From positions 62,001-126,000 of the forward strand of contig CAKTGQ010000002.1 in NCBI GenBank assembly GCA_934561555.1: a stretch of 64,000 nucleotides of DNA, given 5' to 3'. This DNA is from an uncultured Faecalibacterium sp. Its GTDB lineage: Bacteria; Bacillota; Clostridia; Oscillospirales; Ruminococcaceae. The translations under genes and the position numbers were made by a program. The stretch's first letter is position 1, and every line of letters starts with the position of its first letter. The notes under the pieces were generated by a model that saw only the letters and a program-made list of their open reading frames with translations, searched no databases and had not been told where the DNA came from. Below, one piece after another: positions 17,561 to 26,495 of the stretch.

Positions 17561-17624
17561 TCGTGGGGGTTATTTTGCAACAGCCCCGTCTCTTAATTTT
17601 TATTCCTGTGGCTCTTGTTTGCGC

Positions 17625-19415
17625 TTAATTCGCTGCGTAAGCCGAAGCGTTGTTACCCGCGATCCGGCCAAACACAACAAAGTCGCACACGGCATTGCCG
17701 CCAATGCGGTTGCCGCCATGCACACCGCCGGTAGTTTCGCCAGCGGCATACAAACCGGGGATCGCATTCCCCTGCGTATCAAGAACCTCTGCGTCTGTGT
17801 TGATCTTCAGACCACCCATGGTATGATGGATGCCCGGTGCGATTTTGATCGCGTAATAGGGTGCAGTAGACAGGTCAGCGTCCATACCGTTGTTGCGGCC
17901 AAACTCCTTGTCCTCGCCTGCTGCCACTGCCGCGTTCCAAGTATCCATCGTATCCACAAAGTTCTGGATGGCATCGCCTTCCAGTCCCATTGCTTTTGCC
18001 AGATCCTCGTAGTTGTCGGCAGAAACGGTCAGACCATTTTTGATATACTTCTGGCAGGACTTCAGATCGTCCACAATACGCTGGTCAAAAATAATATAGG
18101 CGTATGCACCCGGCTGCTCCAATTCCGCATTGGAAACAGCATCACGGGTAGCCAGATCGTTGCAGAAACGCTTGCCTTCAGCATTGACCAGAATACCGCC
18201 CATACTGCGCACGCTCTCCGAAACCAGCAGGCCGGTTTCCTGATAAACGGTCGGGTGCAGCTGGATCTGATCCATGTCCACCGTGTCAGCACCAATGGCT
18301 TCTGCCATCAGGATACCATCACCCGTAGCACCGGCGTGATTGGTGGTCACAGCATTGGCCAGTGCCGGATTGAAGCTGGCCATCAAATCAAAGTTCGCGC
18401 CAAAACCACCGGTCGCAAGGATCACGCTCTTTGCATGGATGGTATAATCATGTTCTTTGCTTTCTGCCTTGATGCCAACCGCAGCACCATTTTCAGTCAG
18501 GATCTCGGTCGCTTCTGTGTTCAGCATGATCTGCACACCCAGCTTTTCTGCCTGCGCATTCAGCTTTTCAACCAGATAGCTGCCAACCGCACTTCCATCT
18601 TCCGGCTCATGCAGATATTTGTGGGTAGTGCCGCCCGTTGCAGCGACTTTGGGCAGCGGAGCACCGATAGCATCCAGCCAATCGACCGCATCCGAACTTT
18701 CTTCTGCCATCACGGTCACCAAGCTGCGGTCGTTGATCTGATGACCGCCATTCATGGTATCCTCGATAAATTCGTCCACACCACTGTCCGTAATGCCCAG
18801 CGCTTCCTGATATTTGGTGTCCGCAGCGTTCATGCCGCCCGTTGCTTTCAGGCTGTTGCCGCCCACAATGGGCATTTTTTCAACAACAATGACCTTGGCT
18901 CCGTTTTCAGCGGCCTGTGCAGCAGCAGTCAAACCTGCACCGCCTGCACCAACGATCACCACATCACAATCCAGGCTCTCAGCCGTTTTTTCCACTGCGG
19001 CATCGCTTGTCTGTGCAGTTGCAAATACGGATGCGTCCAGCCCGGCACTGGTCAGAGCAGCTTTCACGGCTTCCTTCAGCGCATCGCTGGTGACCGTTGC
19101 ACCGGCAATGCCATCCACATTGTAGCTGTTTGCAGCCACCATGGTATCCGGCAGCTGTTCACAGACCACAGAGCCAATGCCCTGTGTTTCATTCTGCTCT
19201 TTCACGGTGATGGAATAAATAGTAGTGGCATCTGCCGTGACCTCTACTACCACATCACCTTCCATGCCCTTTGCCGAGCCGGTTGCAGTCACAGCGCCTT
19301 CTGCCACAGGTGCATTGCTGCTACTGCGGCTCTGATAAGTAACGAGCGCCAGCGCGACCACTGCACAAGCAAGGACTGCCGCAACAATGCGATACAGCAT
19401 CTTGTTCTTTTTCAT
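17625..19415 (-). CDS. extracytosolic FMN/FAD fumarate-reductase-type flavoprotein
   Basis: 596 aa. An N-terminal hydrophobic segment (residues 7-24) would secrete or anchor it. An FMN-binding domain follows (about 40-125), with the flavinylation motif DGIAGATVTS. An FAD-binding reductase domain follows (about 150-596), starting DVVIVGAGGAGLTAAAQA. Residues equivalent to the fumarate reductase active site are retained: His in QLHPT, Arg in LATRD, His in PGIHHTMGG, Arg in HGGNRIGG; the SESVR segment has Ser where fumarate enzymes usually have Thr. By family it would reduce an external unsaturated carboxylate with electrons from a flavin relay. Fumarate is plausible, but other enoates cannot be excluded. 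ATG 19415 follows AGGAGG. It is divergent from a LysR regulator, with a Rex-like operator at its start. Confidence 0.88.
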   Translation of the reverse strand: MKKNKMLYRIVAAVLACAVVALALVTYQSRSSSNAPVAEGAVTATGSAKGMEGDVVVEVTADATTIYSITVKEQNETQGIGSVVCEQLPDTMVAANSYNVDGIAGATVTSDALKEAVKAALTSAGLDASVFATAQTSDAAVEKTAESLDCDVVIVGAGGAGLTAAAQAAENGAKVIVVEKMPIVGGNSLKATGGMNAADTKYQEALGITDSGVDEFIEDTMNGGHQINDRSLVTVMAEESSDAVDWLDAIGAPLPKVAATGGTTHKYLHEPEDGSAVGSYLVEKLNAQAEKLGVQIMLNTEATEILTENGAAVGIKAESKEHDYTIHAKSVILATGGFGANFDLMASFNPALANAVTTNHAGATGDGILMAEAIGADTVDMDQIQLHPTVYQETGLLVSESVRSMGGILVNAEGKRFCNDLATRDAVSNAELEQPGAYAYIIFDQRIVDDLKSCQKYIKNGLTVSADNYEDLAKAMGLEGDAIQNFVDTMDTWNAAVAAGEDKEFGRNNGMDADLSTAPYYAIKIAPGIHHTMGGLKINTDAEVLDTQGNAIPGLYAAGETTGGVHGGNRIGGNAVCDFVVFGRIAGNNASAYAAN

Positions 19416-19453
19416 GATTTCCTCCTGCTTTTTTCGTCCCAAAGAAAGATTTT

Positions 19454-19473
19454 CTTGTGATATATTTCACAAG
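19454..19473 (-). promoter_or_regulatory. Rex-like operator at the reductase transcription start
   Basis: Perfect inverted repeat CTTGTGA-N6-TCACAAG. The 18-base core TTGTGA-AATATA-TCACAA fits the Rex consensus TTGTGAA-N4-TTCACAA with one mismatch, and also the Crp/Fnr core TGTGA-N6-TCACA. It begins four bases downstream of the -10 hexamer (19478-19483), so it would cover the start point, the position expected for a repressor. Confidence 0.6.
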
Positions 19474-19477
19474 TAGC

Positions 19478-19483
19478 AGTATA
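19478..19483 (-). promoter_or_regulatory. extended -10 of the reductase gene
   Basis: TATACT preceded by TGA on the minus strand; no good -35 at 16-18 bases. It lies in a 174-base AT-rich divergent region shared with the LysR gene. Confidence 0.5.
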
Positions 19484-19589
19484 TCATAACTTTTTCAATT
19501 CTAAAAATACCGATTTTTCATTTTTTGTATAGCTTATGTGCATAGTACATGATAAAATAAAAGCACACGGAATAGGCAGGTGAATCTAT

Positions 19590-20480
19590 ATGGATTTCAA
19601 GGAGTTAGAATATTTTTCCACTATTGTGAAATGTGGGAATCTTACCCATGCAGCGCGGCAGCTCTATGTCAGCCAGCCTACCCTTTCTAAATTCTTGCAA
19701 AAACTAGAAGAAGACCTTGGACTGGTTTTGTTTCAACGCGGGAGCCGCCGATTGAAGCTGACCTATGCCGGACAGCGGTACTATGCCCATGTGGAGCGTA
19801 TCCTAAGCCAGAAGCGTGAGATGGATGCAGAGATGACGGATATTCTGCGTTCTGACCGGGGTGTTCTTTATGTTGGTATCCCGCCGTTCCGATGCAGCTT
19901 CTCGCTGCCGAAGGTGCTGCCCATCTTCCACAAAGAATTTCCGCAGGTACAGTTCCGCATTGTAGAGGCCCCCAGTGCCGTACTTGACCAGAAATTGCTG
20001 AACGGCGAAATAGATCTGGCATTTTATATGTCCTTTGAACGAATGACCGGCTTGAGTTATCAGGTCATGCACCGTGATAAGATGTACGCAATTTTATCGA
20101 AAGGGCATCCGTTAGAAGTGAAAGCTGCCCAAATCGGAGAGTTTTCGCTGGAGTGGCTGGCTGGACAGACTTTGCTTTTGCAAAATCGTACCCAGCGGCA
20201 GGGACAGTATATCCTTCAGGAACTGGAAAAGCGGCATATTCAGCCCGCCGAGATTTTAGAGAGCAGCAATATTCGTGCTGCAGCCGCATTGGCTGCAAAT
20301 GGCTATGGAATTGGTTTTTTGAGCGGAGAACTGCTGGAACATCTGGAACTTAATATTCCTTTCGGGGCCTATCCTTTACAAAACTGTGCACTTCATATTG
20401 AGTCGGTGGCAGCATGGCGCACCGGTGACTATCTGCCGCGCTATGCACAAGCCTTCATCAAGTTGATGGAACAGGTATAA
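19590..20480 (+). CDS. LysR family transcriptional regulator
   Basis: 296 aa, standard length. The N-terminal winged helix (residues 1-60; MDFKELEYFSTIVKCGNLTHAARQLYVSQPTLSKFLQKLE) is followed by a substrate-binding domain (about 90-290). It is divergently transcribed from the flavin reductase, so it is very likely its substrate-responsive activator. The gene is more AT-rich than its neighbours, as is the reductase, consistent with acquisition. Start at ATG 19590 after GGCAGGTG. Confidence 0.92.
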   Translation: MDFKELEYFSTIVKCGNLTHAARQLYVSQPTLSKFLQKLEEDLGLVLFQRGSRRLKLTYAGQRYYAHVERILSQKREMDAEMTDILRSDRGVLYVGIPPFRCSFSLPKVLPIFHKEFPQVQFRIVEAPSAVLDQKLLNGEIDLAFYMSFERMTGLSYQVMHRDKMYAILSKGHPLEVKAAQIGEFSLEWLAGQTLLLQNRTQRQGQYILQELEKRHIQPAEILESSNIRAAAALAANGYGIGFLSGELLEHLELNIPFGAYPLQNCALHIESVAAWRTGDYLPRYAQAFIKLMEQV

Positions 20481-20521
20481 GAAAGCGCAGGAACATTTTC
20501 AAAATGCTCCTGCGCTTTCTC
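20480..20521. terminator. bidirectional terminator between LysR gene and fructokinase
   Basis: Arms AGAAAGCGCAGGA and TCCTGCGCTTTCT with an A/T-rich centre. It serves both converging units. Confidence 0.85.
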
Positions 20522-21454
20522 TTATATCTTAACTTCGTCTAATGTTGGCATCGCCGGAATTGCACCATGGCGGCTGGTGGTGATGCTGGCAGCTTTATTG
20601 GCAAAAGCCAGAATACCTTCCAGTTTATCCACGGTCAGGGTGTCCAGCTCCTCCTTGCAGAGCTTAGACAGGGCAGCTCCAAAGAAGGTATCGCCTGCGC
20701 CGTTGGTGTCGCCCACCTTGCAGGGAACGCCAGCCACATGACCGGTCTTGTCCCCAAAGCGGTAGAATACGCCATTTGCCCCCAAGGTGACAAAGATCAG
20801 TCGGATGCCCTTCTGTTCCAGTTGTGCCGTGCCGCTTTCACAGTCAGTGGTTCCGGTGAGCAGAGGCAGCTCCTCATCGGACACTTTCAGAATATCCACC
20901 AGCGGCAGGGGTGCTTTCATCTGAGCAATGGCGTCCTCTTTGTTCTTCCAGAGGTTGGCACGGTAATTGGGGTCGTAGGTGATGATTGCTCCCAGCTTTT
21001 TTGCGCGGGCAACAGAATCCAGCGTAGCGGTACAAGAGGGGTCTGCGGTGAGGCTTACTGAGCCAAAGTGCACGATTTTGGCAGCTTTCAGAGCGTCCTC
21101 CGGGATGTCCTCCTTGCACAGCATCACATCAGCGTTGGCGCTGCGGTAGAAGCTGAAATCCCGCTCACCAGCGGCGTCCACTGACACGACTGCCATGGTG
21201 GTGGGGTGGTCTGCATCCACCGCCATGCCGGAAACATCCACCTTGTTTTCTGCCAGAACCTCTTTCAGGTAGCGGCCAAAGGCATCTGCACCCACCTTGC
21301 CGATAAAGGCGGTCTGTGCGCCCAGCCGGGCGGCTGCCACAGCCAAGTTAGCCGGGGCACCGCCGGGGTTTGCGGCAAACTGCGGAATGCCGCGCGCATC
21401 CTTGCCGGTCTGGGTCAGGTCGATCAAAACTTCACCAATCGTTACAATATCCAT
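20522..21454 (-). CDS. scrK: PfkB-family carbohydrate kinase, probable fructokinase
   Basis: 310 aa ribokinase fold. Motifs: the N-terminal GEVLIDL with FAANPGGAPANLAVAAARLG (substrate-binding glycine motif, residues 26-46), and the C-terminal GDTNGAGDTFFGAALSKL (anion hole and catalytic Asp, near 250). By context it phosphorylates the fructose released by the amylosucrase-family enzyme encoded immediately upstream. ATG 21454 is chosen behind AAGGAG, 11 bases after the amylosucrase stop. Last gene of the raffinose-family operon. Confidence 0.9.
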   Translation of the reverse strand: MDIVTIGEVLIDLTQTGKDARGIPQFAANPGGAPANLAVAAARLGAQTAFIGKVGADAFGRYLKEVLAENKVDVSGMAVDADHPTTMAVVSVDAAGERDFSFYRSANADVMLCKEDIPEDALKAAKIVHFGSVSLTADPSCTATLDSVARAKKLGAIITYDPNYRANLWKNKEDAIAQMKAPLPLVDILKVSDEELPLLTGTTDCESGTAQLEQKGIRLIFVTLGANGVFYRFGDKTGHVAGVPCKVGDTNGAGDTFFGAALSKLCKEELDTLTVDKLEGILAFANKAASITTSRHGAIPAMPTLDEVKI

Positions 21455-21465
21455 GGCTGCTCCTT

Positions 21466-23292
21466 TCAGCGGCGCACCAACAGCGCCTGATAGGGTTCCA
21501 GCTCCACATCCGCCAGCCAGACGGAAGTGCCCTCCGGGGTGTGATACTCGCCGCCCAGAGCGTCCAGACTTGCCCCTGCCGGGTACTCGGTAAAGTTGAA
21601 CAGTCCCACCAGCGTTTCCTCGCCGCGCTTGCGTACCAGTGCCAGCACGCCGGGGTTGTGGCTGTCCCATGTGGTCACCCACGCATCCGGGGCAAAGCAG
21701 GGGTCTGCACGCATTTGGCGCAGCTGCTCCATGCCCTGCCACAGCTGGTTCTGCAGCGTGCCCTTCCGGGTGCGCTGCTTGGCGTTTTCCCAGTTGAAGC
21801 GGCTGCGGTGCAGATTGCGGCTGTCCTCCACACGGTCGGGATCGTTTTTGTAATCCCAGCCGTTGCGCTGTGCAATTTCGTCTCCACAGTTCAGCATGGG
21901 GAAGCCCTGCAAGAAAGCCATGGCAGTATGCAGGAGTAGGTCACGCTTCACGGCATAGTCCAGTGCGGTCTTGTCGCCCTTTTCCAGTGCCTGCTCCACG
22001 CCGCACAGGCTGGCGGTGGTGCCGCAGCTCCGGGCATCGCCGGTGGCAGGGTCGTAGTTGTACAGCTCGCCTTTTGCCCAGCTGCCGGGGAAATTGCCCT
22101 CATAGAAGTGGTACAGGTATTCCTTGTGCTTCTGCGGGTCGATGCCAAGCCGGTTTTCCACCGCCTCGTCCAGACCCCAGCCGATATCATCGTGGCAGCG
22201 CAGATAGTTCACGAACCAGCAGTTGTCCGGCAGGGCGTGGAGGGCATCCAGCTGGGCTTTCAGCAGACGGGTATCCCGGCTGGCAAGGGCGCTCCACAGG
22301 TTGACCATGGTGGACACGTTGTAGAGCATGTGGCATTCCGGTTTTTCCGGGGTGCCGAAATAGGCCGCCAGCTCTCTGGGAGCCATGACCACCTCGCCCT
22401 TGAGGATGACCGCCGGGCAGACGCATTCCAGCACCATGCGGAGCATCCGCACAATGGTGTGTACCTGCGGCAGATTGCGGCAGGTGGTGCCCAGCTGCTT
22501 CCAGATGTAGGGCACCGCGTCAATGCGGAACACCTCCACGCCAAGGTTGGCAAGGTGCAGGATGCTCTTGGTCATGTCCACGAACACCGCCGGGTTTGCG
22601 TAGTTCAGGTCCCACTGATAGTCGTGGAAGGTGGTCAGCACCCACTTGTGCATCTCCTCACACCATGTAAAGTTGCCGGGTGCGGTGTTGGGGAACACCT
22701 GCGGCACGGTCTGCTCGTACTGGTCGGGGATGGTGCGGTCCTCGTAGAGGTGGTAATAGGCCTGAAACCACGGGTCGCCTGCCTTTGCCGCCATGGCCCA
22801 GCGGTGGGTGCTGGCGGTGTGGTTCATGACAAAATCCAGACACAGGCTGATGCCGGCTTTCCGCAGCTCCCGGGTCAGGTTTTCCAGATCCTTGTTGGTG
22901 CCGAGAGCCGGGTCTACGGTGTCGAAGTCCTCCACCGCATAGCCGCCATCGTTGTGGGGATGGGGCATCTGCAGCAGGGGCATCAGGTGCAGATAGGTCA
23001 GCTTCTGTTCCTTGAGGTAGGTCAGCTTCTTTGCCAGCTCTTTCAGGTTTCCGGCAAAGAGATCGGTGTACATGGTCATGCCGAACATATTGCCACGCTT
23101 ATACCAGTCCGGGTCGGCAGAACGTGCCTTGTCCAGCGCTTTCAGTTCAGCACTGCGGGCGTTGTAGGCTTCTGCCATCTCCCGCTCCAGAACCTCCAGC
23201 CCTTCCCGGTTGTGGTACAGCTCCATGAACAGCCATTCCAGCTCGTCCTTATGGCGGGCAAAGCGGGTGGAAAATGCAGTTTGATCCTTCAT
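21466..23292 (-). CDS. amylosucrase-family glycoside hydrolase (GH13_4)
   Basis: 608 aa. It resembles amylosucrase throughout: the ADPDWYKRGNMFGMTMYTDLF entry, the QWDLNYANP segment, and the catalytic set Asp258 (FRIDAVPYIWKQLG), Glu300 (LKGEVV) and Asp368 (RCHDDIGWG). Amylosucrases transfer glucose from sucrose to alpha-1,4-glucan and release fructose; related members simply hydrolyse sucrose. No signal peptide, so it acts in the cytosol on imported or liberated sucrose. It lies between alpha-galactosidase (six-base gap) and fructokinase, which supports sucrose as substrate. Whether glucan synthesis or hydrolysis dominates cannot be told from these motifs. Confidence 0.9.
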   Translation of the reverse strand: MKDQTAFSTRFARHKDELEWLFMELYHNREGLEVLEREMAEAYNARSAELKALDKARSADPDWYKRGNMFGMTMYTDLFAGNLKELAKKLTYLKEQKLTYLHLMPLLQMPHPHNDGGYAVEDFDTVDPALGTNKDLENLTRELRKAGISLCLDFVMNHTASTHRWAMAAKAGDPWFQAYYHLYEDRTIPDQYEQTVPQVFPNTAPGNFTWCEEMHKWVLTTFHDYQWDLNYANPAVFVDMTKSILHLANLGVEVFRIDAVPYIWKQLGTTCRNLPQVHTIVRMLRMVLECVCPAVILKGEVVMAPRELAAYFGTPEKPECHMLYNVSTMVNLWSALASRDTRLLKAQLDALHALPDNCWFVNYLRCHDDIGWGLDEAVENRLGIDPQKHKEYLYHFYEGNFPGSWAKGELYNYDPATGDARSCGTTASLCGVEQALEKGDKTALDYAVKRDLLLHTAMAFLQGFPMLNCGDEIAQRNGWDYKNDPDRVEDSRNLHRSRFNWENAKQRTRKGTLQNQLWQGMEQLRQMRADPCFAPDAWVTTWDSHNPGVLALVRKRGEETLVGLFNFTEYPAGASLDALGGEYHTPEGTSVWLADVELEPYQALLVRR

Positions 23293-23298
23293 ATCCTT

Positions 23299-25545
23299 TT
23301 ATCCTTTTCGTGTAAGATGAAGCTGCACGCTGGGGTAATCGCCAAACAGCTGCGGCAGGACAAGCCCCGCATACAGCAGGGTGCTGCCGCTGAACCGCAT
23401 CCCCTTGTGAATGCCGTCCTCTACGTCGTGGGCATACTGAGAGCCGAAATAGTCGATGCCGTCCAGCTCATACACAGCATCTTCTTCCAGCCCACGGAAG
23501 CAGAGGTGGATGGGCAAGGGATTTGCCTGCGGATGGGTCACCACCAGATTCAGCAGTGCCTCGCTGCCGTCCTCTGCGGCAAACTGCCATGCCGTGAAAT
23601 ATGCGTTTTCTGCCGGGTCGGTCAGCCGGTAATAATCGCCGGTGCGGATCAGGTCGTTCAGCCGCTTGAACCGCTTGATCTGGTTTTTCACTGCAGTGCA
23701 CTCGGCGCGCTTTAATTTGCCCAGATCCAGCTCGTAGCCAAAGGTGCCGCTCATTGCCACCACCGCGCGGGTGTCGATGGGGGTCGTGCGACCGGTCTGG
23801 TGGTTGGGGCAGGCAGAAACATGGGCACCCATGGTGCAGACCGGATAGCCGAAGGAAGTGCCGTGCTGGATCGTCAACCGTTCAATGGCATCGGTATCAT
23901 CACTGCACCAGATCTGGGGATAGTAGCACAGCATTCCGGCATCAAAGCGTCCGCCGCCGCCTGCGCAGCCCTCGAACAGCACCTCCGGGAAGCCCTGCGT
24001 CAGCCGCTCTGCCAGCGCATAAACGCCCAGCATATAGCGGTGCATGATCTCGCCCTGCTGCTCGGCAGGGAAAGCACGGCTGTACACATCGCTCATGCTG
24101 CGGTTCATATCCCACTTGATATACTCGATGTGATGCTCCCGCAGCAGCTTGCCGATAGCCTGTGCCAGATAGTCCACCACCTCCGGGCGGGAGAGATCCA
24201 GCACCAGCTGGTTGCGCCCCATGGCGGGCTTGCGTCTGGGCAGGGTCAGCGCCCAGTCCGGATGGGTGCGGTACAGATCGGAGTTCTCATTGACCATTTC
24301 CGGCTCGATCCACAGGCCGAATTTCATGCCCAGCGCATTGATTTGCCCGATCAGCGGGTCCAGACCGCCGGGCAGCTTTTCGCAGTTCACGGTCCAGTCA
24401 CCCAGACCCTGATTGTCGTCGTTCCGGGTGCCGAACCAGCCATCGTCCAGCACCATCATCTCCACGCCGAGAGAGGCCGCTTTTTCAGCGATCTTTACGA
24501 TCTTTTCGGTGTTGAAATCAAAATAGGTGGCCTCCCAGTTGTTGATCAGCACCGGGCGGCGTTTGTCCTTCCATGGGCCGCGGCAGATGTTGCGCCGCAA
24601 AAAGCGGTGGTACTGCTGGGAAAGCGGGGTCAGACCCTCTGCCGCAAAGGAGAGGATCACCTCCGGGGTGTCAAAGGTCTCGCCCGGCTTCAGGTTCCAC
24701 GCAAAGCGCTCCTCCTGAATGCCGCTCACTACCCGGACAAGCCCGGTCTGAGAGCGCTCCACGTCCATCTGGTAGCTGCCGGAATAGACCATCATCACCC
24801 CGTAGCAGGCACCGCTGGTCTCCGTTGCATCCTGCTGGCAGAGGATCAGGAAGGGATTATTGTGGTGGCTGGAGCTGCCCCGCACCGAAGAAATGGTCTG
24901 GATATTGGTGCCCACAGCTTCCCGCTCCAGCTGCCGTTCCATGGCGTGTCTGCCGTGGAAATGCAGCAGATCCCATCTGCCAAAGGGCAGATCCAGACAG
25001 GCAGATGCCGCCTTGTCCAGCCGCAGCGGGTTATCTCCGTGGTTTGTCAGCCGCGCCGCACGGGTGATGACATCCTGCTGTGCAAACACGCCGTACAGCA
25101 GCTCCAGCGTCAGACCGGTGGTCTCGTCCTGCATTCGGACGATCAGGGTCTCGGCATCGTTTTCCTCTGCGTGGGCACAGGGCAGACCGGTCAGCTGATA
25201 TTTGCCCGCCTCCACCGTGTGGCTCACATAAGTAAAGTCCGCACCAAAGGCACCGCGACTGTCGGCCACCGTCAGGCAGGAGAGACGGAAATCGCCCACG
25301 TTGCAGCCGGTATACTCCTGCGGGAGCAGATCCGGGGAAACGCCCCGGTGGGTGCGGTAAGCGTAGTAATCCGGCGAGAATCCCCGGTCTGTGCGGGGAT
25401 ACAGCTGCATCAGGTCCCCGGTGCCGATGGTTTTGCCGTAGTACAGATGCAGCAGATGCCCCAGCGCATCCACCTTCATGTGGTAGCTGGTATGGGCGGT
25501 CTCCAATACAAAAATGCGGGAGTCAGAATCAAATCGAATGCTCAT
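23299..25545 (-). CDS. alpha-galactosidase, GH36
   Basis: 748 aa, typical of the large GH36 subgroup I enzymes. An N-terminal beta-sandwich (1-330) is followed by a TIM barrel with the nucleophile Asp479 in YIKWDMNRS and the acid/base Asp549 in IWCSDDTDAIER. Active-site signatures VLDDGWFG (near 368) and CAGGGGRFD (near 530) are intact. It is cytosolic, with no signal. It removes alpha-1,6-galactose from melibiose, raffinose or stachyose. Transcribed with the transporter upstream and amylosucrase downstream, so raffinose would yield galactose plus sucrose in the cell. Confidence 0.95.
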   Translation of the reverse strand: MSIRFDSDSRIFVLETAHTSYHMKVDALGHLLHLYYGKTIGTGDLMQLYPRTDRGFSPDYYAYRTHRGVSPDLLPQEYTGCNVGDFRLSCLTVADSRGAFGADFTYVSHTVEAGKYQLTGLPCAHAEENDAETLIVRMQDETTGLTLELLYGVFAQQDVITRAARLTNHGDNPLRLDKAASACLDLPFGRWDLLHFHGRHAMERQLEREAVGTNIQTISSVRGSSSHHNNPFLILCQQDATETSGACYGVMMVYSGSYQMDVERSQTGLVRVVSGIQEERFAWNLKPGETFDTPEVILSFAAEGLTPLSQQYHRFLRRNICRGPWKDKRRPVLINNWEATYFDFNTEKIVKIAEKAASLGVEMMVLDDGWFGTRNDDNQGLGDWTVNCEKLPGGLDPLIGQINALGMKFGLWIEPEMVNENSDLYRTHPDWALTLPRRKPAMGRNQLVLDLSRPEVVDYLAQAIGKLLREHHIEYIKWDMNRSMSDVYSRAFPAEQQGEIMHRYMLGVYALAERLTQGFPEVLFEGCAGGGGRFDAGMLCYYPQIWCSDDTDAIERLTIQHGTSFGYPVCTMGAHVSACPNHQTGRTTPIDTRAVVAMSGTFGYELDLGKLKRAECTAVKNQIKRFKRLNDLIRTGDYYRLTDPAENAYFTAWQFAAEDGSEALLNLVVTHPQANPLPIHLCFRGLEEDAVYELDGIDYFGSQYAHDVEDGIHKGMRFSGSTLLYAGLVLPQLFGDYPSVQLHLTRKG

Positions 25546-25583
25546 TGGTTCAACACCTCAACGAGATTATTTTTAATAAAAAT

Positions 25584-25629
25584 GCCGACAGGCAGGCGGT
25601 CGTGTCGGAACGGCTACCCGCCTGTCGGC
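25584..25629 (-). terminator. intra-operon hairpin between permease and alpha-galactosidase genes
   Basis: Exact ten-base arms GCCGACAGGC and complement, with further internal pairing. On the minus strand it is followed by ATTTTTATTAAAAAT, an imperfect U-tract. It lies inside the operon, so it may reduce read-through into the enzyme genes or stabilise the transporter mRNA. Confidence 0.5.
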
Positions 25630-25655
25630 TATGATGAAGGAGAAATGTGAATTGC

Positions 25656-26492
25656 TTATTTACCACCGGTCATGGCAATGCCCTGAATGAACTGCTTCTG
25701 GAAGATCAGGTACAGGATCACCATGGGGATCATGGCCAGCAGGCTGCCTGCCATCAGCACCGGGAAGTTGGTGGTGTACTGACCGTTCAGGGTGGAAAGG
25801 CCGGCAGACAGGGTCATCATGTTCAGGTCGGTGTTGCAGATCAGCGGCCACATCAGGTCAGCATAAGCGAACACCGCCGTAAAGATGGCCAGTGCCGCCA
25901 TGCTGGGGCCGGTCAGCGGCAGCATGACCTTGACGAAGGTCTGCCACTTGTTGCAGCCGTCCAGATACGCTGCCTCTGCGATCTCGTTGGGGATGCCCAG
26001 ATACGCCTGCCGCAAAAAGAAGGTGCCGAAGGCGCTGACCAGACCGGGGAACACCAGCGCGAAGATGGAGTTGGTTGCTCCCATCTTTGCCAGCATCTGA
26101 TACTGCGGAATAATGAAGATCTGGCTCGGCAGCATCATCTGGATCAGCACCAGACTGAACAGCAGCTTTTTGCAGGGGAATTCCAGCTTGGCAAAGGCAT
26201 AGCCCGCCATGGAACTGAACACCACCGCAAAGATCACGCGGAACAGGATCAGCAGACCCGTATTGATGTAGAGGTTGGTAAAGGGCAGACTCTGCAATGC
26301 CTTGACAAAGCTGTCCAGATTCCAATGGGAGGGCAGGATCTGCGGCGGGATCGCCATAGATTCCGCCTGCGTCTTGAAGCTGGTGAGCACCATCCATACA
26401 AAGGGGAAGATCATGCTGATGCTGCCGAGGATCAAGACCAGATAGGTAAAGAACGTTACAACATTCTTTCTGGTTTTCAGACTGGCATTCAT
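25656..26492 (-). CDS. sugar ABC transporter permease, MalG/MsmG type
   Basis: 278 aa, six predicted membrane helices. The ABC-docking EAA loop is AYLDGCNKWQTFVKVMLPLTGP in the C-terminal half. Second permease of a CUT1 oligosaccharide importer; its start follows the first permease by three bases. No ATPase is encoded here, so the transporter probably uses a shared MsmK-type ATPase from elsewhere, as is common for CUT1 systems. Confidence 0.92.
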   Translation of the reverse strand: MNASLKTRKNVVTFFTYLVLILGSISMIFPFVWMVLTSFKTQAESMAIPPQILPSHWNLDSFVKALQSLPFTNLYINTGLLILFRVIFAVVFSSMAGYAFAKLEFPCKKLLFSLVLIQMMLPSQIFIIPQYQMLAKMGATNSIFALVFPGLVSAFGTFFLRQAYLGIPNEIAEAAYLDGCNKWQTFVKVMLPLTGPSMAALAIFTAVFAYADLMWPLICNTDLNMMTLSAGLSTLNGQYTTNFPVLMAGSLLAMIPMVILYLIFQKQFIQGIAMTGGK

Positions 26493-26495
26493 AGT

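Noticed and set aside
19454..19473. LysR-type activator box
   Set aside because: The palindrome lies at or just past the start point of the reductase, whereas LysR sites are expected near -65; the sequence fits Rex or Crp/Fnr better.
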